From the NCBI GenBank assembly GCA_003488445.1, contig DNLO01000054.1:1-11315 (forward strand): 11,315 bases of DNA. The letters are read 5' to 3'. Numbering within the stretch: the first letter of the stretch is position 1; the number at the start of each line of letters is the position of its first letter. This DNA is from Lachnospiraceae bacterium (GTDB lineage: Bacteria > Bacillota > Clostridia > Lachnospirales > Lachnospiraceae). Under the pieces are notes generated by a model. That model was not told where the DNA came from, searched no databases, and worked only from the letters and a program-made list of their open reading frames with translations. Shown here piece by piece: positions 6,388 to 11,315 of this stretch. A program made the position numbers and the translations under genes.

Positions 6388-8601
6388 CTATACCGGCCGC
6401 TGCCCCGCTGCATTCCCTTCGACCACCGCAGTCGACATATGTAGCACCCTCTCCTGTATCTCCTGGGTCCGTCCCTGGTTCCAGAAGTTGGTACCTATAT
6501 ATCCGCAGGTCCTGCGGGCCACGTTCATCTTGTTCTGATCCTCGTTGCCGCAGGAAGGGCATTTCCATACGAGCTTGCCGTGAGGATCCGTCGCGATCTG
6601 TATCTCTCCGTCATATCCGCACACCTGACAATAGTCGCTCTTGGTATTGAGCTCCGCGTACATTATATGATCGTATATAAACTGCATCACTGAAAGGACT
6701 GCATCTATATTGTCGGTCATGTTGGGAACCTCCACATAGGATACGGCTCCACCGGGTGAGAGCTTCTGGAAGTCGGACTCGAACGCCAGCTTCTTGAAAG
6801 CATCGATCTTTTCCCTGACATTTACATGATACGAATTGGTAATATAGTTGTGGTCGGTCACATCCTTGATCTTGCCGAACCTCTTCTGCAGACACTTTGC
6901 GAATTTGTATGTGGTGCTCTCCAGCGGTGTCCCGTATACGGAATAGTCTATGTTTTCCGCCTTCTTCCACTCGGCACACTTGTCGTTGAGCCTCTGCATC
7001 ACTTCCAGTGCAAAGGGTCTGGCCTCCGGATCCGTGTGGCTCTTGCCTGTCATATACTTGCACATCTCATAGAGTCCCGCATATCCGAGAGAGATGGTCG
7101 AATAGCCGTTATACAGCAGCTTGTCTATCTTCTCCCCCTTCTGAAGTCTGGCTATCGCGCCATGCTGCCAGAGTATGGGGGCCACATCGGAAGTCGTGCC
7201 CAAAAGCCTCTCGTGCCTGCATCTGAGCGCCCTGTGGCAGAGCTCAAGTCTGTCATCCAAAAGCCTCCAGAACCGCTCGAAGTCCCTGTTGCTGGAGCAG
7301 GCTACATCCACGAGGTTGATCGTCACCACTCCCTGATTGAACCTTCCGTAATATTTATGGCTTTCACCCTCGGGTGTGAATCTGTCCACGGTAAGGAAGG
7401 AGCGGCATCCCATGCAGGGGTATACATCCCCGCTCTTGTATTCTCTCATTTTCTTGGCCGAGATATAGTCGGGGACCATCCTCTTCGCCGTACATTCAGC
7501 TGCCAGACAGGTCAGATCCCAATACTTGGATCCCTCTCTGACGTTATCCTCGTCCAGCACGTATATGAGCTTGGGGAATGCCGGAGTGATGTATACTCCC
7601 TTCTCATTCTTCACGCCCTCTATGCGCTGCTTAAGCATCTCCTCTATGACCATGGCCAGATCATCCCTGAGCTGTCCCTCGGGCACTTCATCCAGACACA
7701 TGAACACGGTGATGAACGGTGCCTGTCCGTTGGTGGTCATCAGAGTGGTGACCTGATACTGCATGGTCTGCACGCCGTGCTTGATCTCTGTATGTGTGCG
7801 TCTCTCGGCTATGGCGTTGATACGGTCTTCATCTACGATGATGCCGTTCTCCAGCATCTCCTCTCTCACTTCCTTGCGGAACTTCTGTCTGGAAACATCC
7901 ACGAAAGGTGCCAGATGAGACAGGGTGATGGACTGTCCGCCGTACTGGGATGATGCTATCTGAGCTATGCATTGTGTAGCGATGTTGCACGCTGTCGAAA
8001 AGCTCTTCGGCTTCTCGATCATGGTGTCGGATATGACTGTCCCGTTCTGGAGCATGTCATCGAGATTGACCAGACAGCAGTTGTACATATGCTGCACGAA
8101 ATAATCGCTGTCATGGAAATGGATTATGCCCGCCCTGTGCGCCTCAGTGATATCCTTGGGAAGCAGGACGCGGTCGGTAAGGTCCCTGGAGACCTCTCCT
8201 GCCATGTAGTCTCTCTGAACAGAGACGACCATGGGGTTCTTATTTGAATTCTCTTCCTTGACCTCTTCGTTATCGTACTCCACGAGAGTCAGGATCTTAT
8301 CATCTGTAGTGTTGCTCTTTCTGACGAGCTCTCTCTGATATCTGTATACCGTGTATTTCGTGGCCACTTTGAACGCACCCTCGCTCTGTATGGCCTCTAT
8401 CACGTAGTCCTGTATTTCTTCCACACCTGCCTCATGATCCAGCTCATTGAGCCTGAGGCGTACCTTCTCCTCCACAACATTTATCTGAGATTCAAGCAGG
8501 CGGTCCTTGTCCCTGACTTCATTGTTTGCCTTCTTGACAGCTCCGATGATCTTCTCTGCATCATAGACCACTTCCTTGCCGTTTCTCTTGATAATGTTCA
8601 C
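6388..8601 (-). CDS. nrdD: Anaerobic (class III) ribonucleoside-triphosphate reductase
   Basis: The 737-residue product is a full-length class III ribonucleotide reductase, which makes dNTPs from NTPs without oxygen using a glycyl radical. An ATP-cone allosteric domain forms about residues 1-95 (IIKRNGKEVVYDAEKIIGAV). The barrel core includes PCMGCRSFL with C396 and C399, one of which is the expected active-site thiyl residue. A C-terminal zinc site is formed by C658/C661 and C681/C684 (two CxxC pairs). The glycyl-radical loop RRTCGYIGTNFWN places the radical at G700, 37 residues from the end. The start is GTG, chosen because the ATP cone begins there and a strong GGGGGAGG ribosome site lies 7 bases upstream. 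A leader of about 156 nt with a hairpin precedes it. It is followed by nrdG, ackA and greA. The radical is cut by oxygen, so this gene points to anaerobic growth. Confidence 0.98.
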   Translation of the reverse strand: MNIIKRNGKEVVYDAEKIIGAVKKANNEVRDKDRLLESQINVVEEKVRLRLNELDHEAGVEEIQDYVIEAIQSEGAFKVATKYTVYRYQRELVRKSNTTDDKILTLVEYDNEEVKEENSNKNPMVVSVQRDYMAGEVSRDLTDRVLLPKDITEAHRAGIIHFHDSDYFVQHMYNCCLVNLDDMLQNGTVISDTMIEKPKSFSTACNIATQCIAQIASSQYGGQSITLSHLAPFVDVSRQKFRKEVREEMLENGIIVDEDRINAIAERRTHTEIKHGVQTMQYQVTTLMTTNGQAPFITVFMCLDEVPEGQLRDDLAMVIEEMLKQRIEGVKNEKGVYITPAFPKLIYVLDEDNVREGSKYWDLTCLAAECTAKRMVPDYISAKKMREYKSGDVYPCMGCRSFLTVDRFTPEGESHKYYGRFNQGVVTINLVDVACSSNRDFERFWRLLDDRLELCHRALRCRHERLLGTTSDVAPILWQHGAIARLQKGEKIDKLLYNGYSTISLGYAGLYEMCKYMTGKSHTDPEARPFALEVMQRLNDKCAEWKKAENIDYSVYGTPLESTTYKFAKCLQKRFGKIKDVTDHNYITNSYHVNVREKIDAFKKLAFESDFQKLSPGGAVSYVEVPNMTDNIDAVLSVMQFIYDHIMYAELNTKSDYCQVCGYDGEIQIATDPHGKLVWKCPSCGNEDQNKMNVARRTCGYIGTNFWNQGRTQEIQERVLHMSTAVVEGNAAGQRPV

Positions 8602-8680
8602 TGCGTGTCCTCCCCCCGGATTTCAATGCATTTTGACGTATCTGCGGCTTTTGGTTTACATAGTGTGGCTCAATATCGCG

Positions 8681-8709
8681 TAATAAAAGCCATACTGTCC
8701 GTGTATGGC
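8681..8709 (-). terminator. Hairpin with short T tract in the nrdD leader (possible attenuator)
   Basis: On the minus strand GCCATAC (8709-8703), a 7-base loop and GTATGGC (8695-8689) form a perfect 7-bp stem followed at once by TTTTATTA (8688-8681). The shape is that of a weak intrinsic terminator. It lies about 50 nt into the predicted nrdD leader and 80 bases before the GTG, so it could act as an attenuator. The T tract is broken by an A, so termination would be inefficient. Confidence 0.4.
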
Positions 8710-8763
8710 CTTGTTAAACAACATTTAGTAAGCCAAAACATCTATACCACAAAATGTAGATAT

Positions 8764-8792
8764 ATCTTACCTCTCATTTTGTATCTTGTAAA
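8764..8792 (-). promoter_or_regulatory. Probable promoter of nrdD-nrdG-ackA-greA
   Basis: On the minus strand TTTACA (8792-8787), a 17-base spacer and TAAGAT (8769-8764) match the -35 at five and the -10 at four of six positions. The start point would be near 8757, giving a leader of about 156 nt. A perfect 20-bp palindrome ends 5 bases upstream of the -35. This is the best candidate in the 298-base gap, but weaker promoters nearer to the gene cannot be excluded. Confidence 0.5.
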
Positions 8793-8796
8793 GTCT

Positions 8797-8816
8797 TTTA
8801 AATGTATACATTTAAA
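8797..8816. promoter_or_regulatory. Perfect 20-bp palindrome, possible operator
   Basis: TTTAAATGTATACATTTAAA reads the same on both strands with no spacer. It sits 5 bases upstream of the predicted -35 of nrdD, where an activator or repressor dimer could bind. Its core TGTATACA does not fit the NrdR box or the Rex or Fnr consensus, so the protein that binds is unknown. The AT-rich composition allows some chance, but 10 consecutive matched pairs is long. Confidence 0.5.
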
Positions 8817-8823
8817 CGATTCA

Positions 8824-8874
8824 GCCCCGGACGCCGTAAGGCGCAGGATACCGCTCTTTCCGGCCGTCCGGGGC
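8824..8874 (-). terminator. Stable long hairpin after the transporter gene (terminator or 3'-end structure)
   Basis: GCCCCGGACG at 8824-8833 is perfectly complementary to CGTCCGGGGC at 8865-8874, and on the minus-strand RNA the stem can extend by CCG/CGG past a one-base bulge to 13 pairs. It begins 25 bases after the transporter stop, as expected of a 3'-end structure. However, no T run follows on either strand, so it is not a textbook intrinsic terminator. On the plus-strand reading the inner sequence also holds CGCC-GTAA-GGCG, a GNRA-like small hairpin. Confidence 0.5.
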
Positions 8875-8899
8875 GTTCAGACTCAGATATCAAGCCGAT

Positions 8900-10237
8900 T
8901 CAGTGCCAGGCGAATGTGACAAGTCCGTATATATACAGGGCCAGGACACAGGCAGGCACGAAATACCTGAAGATCGGCTTCATCCAGCTCTGCAGCTTCA
9001 GTCCTTTTCCGCTGTTTGCCTCTGATACGAACGCATCCCATCCCCATCCGGACTTGTAGCAGCAGAACACCGCGATGATGAATGAACCTACCGGCAGCAG
9101 GTTCGTGCTCACGATGAAATCCCACAGATCCAGCCATGCCGTGCCCTCCGCGAAAGGCTGGAAGTGAAGGACGCTGTATCCCAGAGCGGTCGTCATCGAC
9201 AGCAGGGCGATGACCACCCCGCAGAAGAGACAGCCCTTCGGCCTCTTCCATCCGGTCAGCTCTCTCACACAGGCCAGGATGTTCTCGAATACGGCCAGCT
9301 CAGTGGAGAATGCCGCGAAGGTCATGAACAGGAAGAACAGACTTCCCCAGAGCCTCCCTCCGGCCATGTCGTTAAATACGGTAGCCATCGTATCAAAAAG
9401 AAGGGAGGGACCGGCCGTCACCTCTATCCCGTATGTATAGCAGGCAGGAAAAATGATCAGACCGGCTACTATAGCGACCACGGTATCCAGGAGGATCACA
9501 TTCACGGATTCTCCGGGGAGTGTCCTCTCTTTACCGATGTAGCTTCCCAGTATCGACATGGATCCGATACCTACGCTGAGGGTGAAGAACGCCTGGTTCA
9601 TGGCTCCTACGATCACGCTTCCGTTGACCTTGGAAAAATCCGGGATCAGATAGAATTCTATGCCTTCTTTTGCACCCGGCATCATCAGACTGTGTATGGC
9701 CAATACGAACATTATCGCAAGAAGCGCCAGCATCAGGTATTTTGTCACTCTCTCCAGACCCCCCTGAAGATTGAAGCACAGCACCCCGAATCCTATGGCA
9801 ACAGCTATCAGCATGAAGATCACGTTGATCGCAGGATCCGATATCATCTGGCCGAATCCCAGACCGACGGACTGTCCTGTGAGAAACCGGAGGAAGTAAT
9901 AGATCATCCAGCCTGTCACCACCGTATAGAACGACATCAGCGCGACATTCCCGAGCAAGGCCAGATATCCGTGTATGTGCCATTTCTGTCCGGGTTTCTC
10001 GAGCTTCTGATACATCCTTACCGGACTCGCCTGTGATGCTCTTCCCATGGCAAACTCCATCGTGAGGACCGGGAATCCCAAAAGAAGCAGGCAGACGGCA
10101 TATATCAACACAAAGCCTCCTCCTCCGTTCTGTCCGGTCATCCACGGAAACTTCCAGACGTTTCCGCATCCTATGGCACAGCCGGCGCTGAGCATGATAA
10201 ATCCCAGGCGGCTTCCGAGTCTTTCTCTTTCGTTCAT
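8900..10237 (-). CDS. Sodium-dependent amino acid transporter, SNF/NSS family
   Basis: The 445-residue product is an integral membrane protein with about 11 hydrophobic segments, the length of bacterial 11-helix NSS members such as the tyrosine and MhsT types. The first helix carries the family signature CAIGCGNVWKFPW, followed by GQNGGGGFVLIY, which together supply substrate and sodium sites. NQAFFTLSVG near the middle matches the broken sixth helix with the Na1-site asparagine. FMTFAAFSTELAVFE matches helix 8, where the Na2-site serine/threonine pair lies. It should co-transport an amino acid with sodium into the cell. The substrate cannot be read; tyrosine, tryptophan and branched-chain types are all possible. 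A textbook AAAGGAG ribosome site lies 8 bases before the ATG. It follows the CDF gene by 25 bases with no visible promoter between, so the two may share a transcript, although their substrates are unrelated. Confidence 0.95.
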   Translation of the reverse strand: MNERERLGSRLGFIMLSAGCAIGCGNVWKFPWMTGQNGGGGFVLIYAVCLLLLGFPVLTMEFAMGRASQASPVRMYQKLEKPGQKWHIHGYLALLGNVALMSFYTVVTGWMIYYFLRFLTGQSVGLGFGQMISDPAINVIFMLIAVAIGFGVLCFNLQGGLERVTKYLMLALLAIMFVLAIHSLMMPGAKEGIEFYLIPDFSKVNGSVIVGAMNQAFFTLSVGIGSMSILGSYIGKERTLPGESVNVILLDTVVAIVAGLIIFPACYTYGIEVTAGPSLLFDTMATVFNDMAGGRLWGSLFFLFMTFAAFSTELAVFENILACVRELTGWKRPKGCLFCGVVIALLSMTTALGYSVLHFQPFAEGTAWLDLWDFIVSTNLLPVGSFIIAVFCCYKSGWGWDAFVSEANSGKGLKLQSWMKPIFRYFVPACVLALYIYGLVTFAWH

Positions 10238-10262
10238 TTCTCTTTCTCCTTTGAACTGATGT

Positions 10263-11147
10263 TCATTCCCGGGCCGTCTCTTCAGCCGGATTTACGTGTA
10301 TCATAACGTGTTTCACATTGGTAAAGTTGCGCTCGACAGCGTCGTGTACGCTCTCCGCTATCTCATGAGCAGCGATCAGAGAGATATCTCTCTTTACGGC
10401 GATCTCAAGATCCACATATATCTTGTTGCCGAACTGCCTCGTACGGAGCAGGTCGATCTTCTCCACCCCGGGCTGCTCTCCGACGAAAGCACGCATCTTC
10501 TGTTCGACTGCGGTGTCGCAGGAGGTGTCCAGCATCTTGGTGATGGCATCCCTCGATATATCAAAAGCTACTTTTATGATAAGTATACAGATGATCAGAC
10601 TCGCAATGGGATCCATAATGGGCAGCCCCAGTCTCGCCATCCCTATTCCTATAAAGGAGCCCACGGATGACATGGCGTCTGTCCTGTGGTGCCAGGCATC
10701 CGCCTTGAATGCGGCAGAATCCAGCCTTTTTGCGTAATACAGGGTATACCAGAACATCCCCTCTTTGACGACAATGGATACTACTGCTGCTATGAGCGGC
10801 AGGATTGTAGGGGTCTCTATTACCTCTCTCTCATATACCAGCACCCGGATCCCGCCGGCACCTATGCCTATGCCCGTCACTCCCAGGATCAGTCCCAGGA
10901 TCAAAGATGCGACACATTCCAGCCTCTCATGTCCGTAGGGATGCTCCTCATCCTCCTTGCGGCGCGACATCCTCACCCCGATATATGCTATAAGGGTCGC
11001 GAATACATCCGACAGCGAATGTACGGCATCAGACACCATCGCACTTGAGTTTCCGAGGATCCCCGCAAGAAGCTTGAAGGCAGAAAGCAGTATATTTCCG
11101 AATATTCCGACTCCGGACAGTCTTTTTACGATCTGTTGTTCATTCAC
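10263..11147 (-). CDS. Cation diffusion facilitator (CDF) family metal transporter
   Basis: The 294-residue product has the CDF layout: six membrane segments over about residues 10-200, then a cytoplasmic ferredoxin-like domain (about 205-294) that senses metal as a dimer. Metal-site residues are visible as H43 and D47 in helix 2 (DAVHSLSDV) and H153 and D157 in helix 5 (DAWHHRTDAMSS). The loop HPYGHERLE at 69-77 is a family hallmark. CDF proteins use the proton gradient to export Zn, Mn, Fe, Co or Cd ions. A histidine rather than aspartate in helix 2 occurs in several subgroups and does not settle the metal. The start codon is GTG at 11147, taken because it is the first plausible start and the family N-terminus follows. 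There is no Shine-Dalgarno site, and an upstream promoter would start transcription only about 3 bases before it. An ATT or a downstream codon cannot be excluded as start. Confidence 0.95.
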   Translation of the reverse strand: MNEQQIVKRLSGVGIFGNILLSAFKLLAGILGNSSAMVSDAVHSLSDVFATLIAYIGVRMSRRKEDEEHPYGHERLECVASLILGLILGVTGIGIGAGGIRVLVYEREVIETPTILPLIAAVVSIVVKEGMFWYTLYYAKRLDSAAFKADAWHHRTDAMSSVGSFIGIGMARLGLPIMDPIASLIICILIIKVAFDISRDAITKMLDTSCDTAVEQKMRAFVGEQPGVEKIDLLRTRQFGNKIYVDLEIAVKRDISLIAAHEIAESVHDAVERNFTNVKHVMIHVNPAEETARE

Positions 11148-11156
11148 AATATTTCT

Positions 11157-11185
11157 ATAATAATCTTCCGGCTTACGATCATCAA
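11157..11185 (-). promoter_or_regulatory. Promoter of the CDF-transporter gene pair
   Basis: On the minus strand TTGATG (11185-11180), a spacer of exactly 17 bases and TATTAT (11162-11157) match the -35 at four and the -10 at five of six positions. The expected start point is near 11150, only about 3 bases from the GTG start. This fits the lack of a ribosome site and predicts a leaderless transcript. Confidence 0.6.
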
Positions 11186-11217
11186 TATCGGATCAGGCTT
11201 TTCTTTATTTGTCCGTT

Positions 11218-11254
11218 GGAAAAATGAGTCAATGAGAACCGTCCCCGCTGACTC
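11218..11254 (-). repeat. Imperfect palindrome ending in a T run: terminator or REP-like/mobile-element end
   Basis: GAGTCA (11226-11231) and TGACTC (11249-11254) are perfect inverted repeats. On the minus strand the RNA continues inward with GGGGA-CGG-UUCUC, giving a 29-nt imperfect hairpin, followed by ATTTTT (11225-11220). This could end transcription of a gene beyond the right edge. The core GGGGACGGTTCTC next to TGACTC resembles a motif I recall as repeated in many Clostridia genomes near transposase genes, but I cannot verify that here. Confidence 0.45.
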
Positions 11255-11315
11255 CCCGCGAGAGGAGCACGCAGCTTTCTGCATGGTGGCTCTGACAGAA
11301 CTGGTCTACGGTCAC
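11255..11315. other. Right-edge segment with further fold-back sequence, no gene assigned
   Basis: On the minus strand CATGCAG-AAAG-CTGCGTG (11285-11268) forms a 7-bp stem with one G-T pair, and GAGC/GCTC sequences flank it, so the segment could be part of a structured RNA or element that continues beyond the window. Both strands carry short open frames that run off the edge: plus from ATG at 11232 and minus ending at 11229. Neither shows a recognisable protein, so I leave them uncalled. Confidence 0.35.

Larger units (their letters stand above)
8602..8899. other. Intergenic region between the transporter gene and nrdD
   Basis: This 298-base stretch holds no supportable gene. From right to left on the minus strand it contains the post-transporter hairpin, a perfect palindrome, a probable promoter, an 11-bp palindrome TTGTTTAACAA (8721-8711), the leader hairpin and the nrdD ribosome site (GGGGGAGG). 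A frame of 23 codons (8741-8670) begins with ATGTTTTGG in the leader and spans the hairpin, but it lacks a good ribosome site, so I do not call it as a gene. No riboswitch family that I know fits. Confidence 0.75.

Noticed and set aside
6826..7953. 375-codon open frame on the plus strand
   Set aside because: It lies wholly opposite nrdD, shows no family motif, and its translation is rich in His, Leu and Arg as expected for an antisense shadow of conserved coding sequence.
8651..8666. NrdR-box-like sequence upstream of nrdD (TTTACATAGTGT)
   Set aside because: One arm fits well, but the other arm does not match and no second box lies about 31 bases away as is usual.
8711..8728. Rex operator
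   Set aside because: Only the half-site TTGTTAA is exact; the second arm after a 4-base spacer does not match TTAACAA.
9164..10036. 290-codon open frame on the plus strand
   Set aside because: It is antisense to the SNF transporter, has Gln/His-rich composition without domains, and no ribosome site.
11232..11315. Short plus-strand frame starting ATGAGAACC and running off the right edge
   Set aside because: It has no ribosome site, starts inside a hairpin element, and no recognisable protein can be read in 28 codons.

Overview
The window looks like part of the chromosome of an anaerobic Firmicute, most likely a Clostridia/Lachnospiraceae-type gut bacterium. This is inferred from gene content (oxygen-sensitive class III ribonucleotide reductase with its activase, acetate kinase, a sodium-coupled amino acid transporter of the SNF family, VanW/G5 protein), from good AGGAGG-type ribosome sites, and from frequent ATA, AGA and AGG codons in an otherwise mid-GC sequence. 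Almost all genes lie on the minus strand and are tightly packed. The genus cannot be named from the sequence alone.

Reading the minus strand from right to left: (1) 11315-11148 holds a fold-back element ending in a T run (terminator or REP-like/mobile-element end) and then a good promoter almost touching a GTG start. (2) 11147-8900 encodes a CDF-family metal cation exporter and an SNF/NSS sodium-dependent transporter, separated by 25 bases. (3) 8899-8602 is the largest non-coding stretch. It has a very stable hairpin just after the transporter, a perfect 20-bp palindrome, a probable promoter, and a leader of about 156 nt with a second hairpin. (4) 8601-4099 is a tight cluster nrdD-nrdG-ackA-greA: anaerobic dNTP synthesis, ATP from acetyl phosphate, and a transcript-cleavage factor. 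(5) 3494-4093 is the only confident plus-strand gene, a membrane-anchored helical-repeat protein of unknown function, convergent with greA. (6) 3460-1 is a second minus-strand operon: a 38-aa membrane microprotein, a secreted VanW/G5 protein, an unrecognised 131-aa protein with a threefold internal motif, an Lrp/AsnC regulator, and a class I aminotransferase cut by the window edge. The stop and start codons of several pairs overlap, so these genes are probably co-transcribed from a promoter at about 3515-3543.

Most of the window is ordinary core metabolism. The less ordinary parts are the microprotein/VanW/131-aa trio, the two operons whose 5' ends must overlap at 3460-3494, the structured DNA around the nrdD promoter, the probably leaderless CDF gene, and the inverted-repeat element at the right edge. 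I see no CRISPR array, rRNA, tRNA, complete insertion sequence or defence system.
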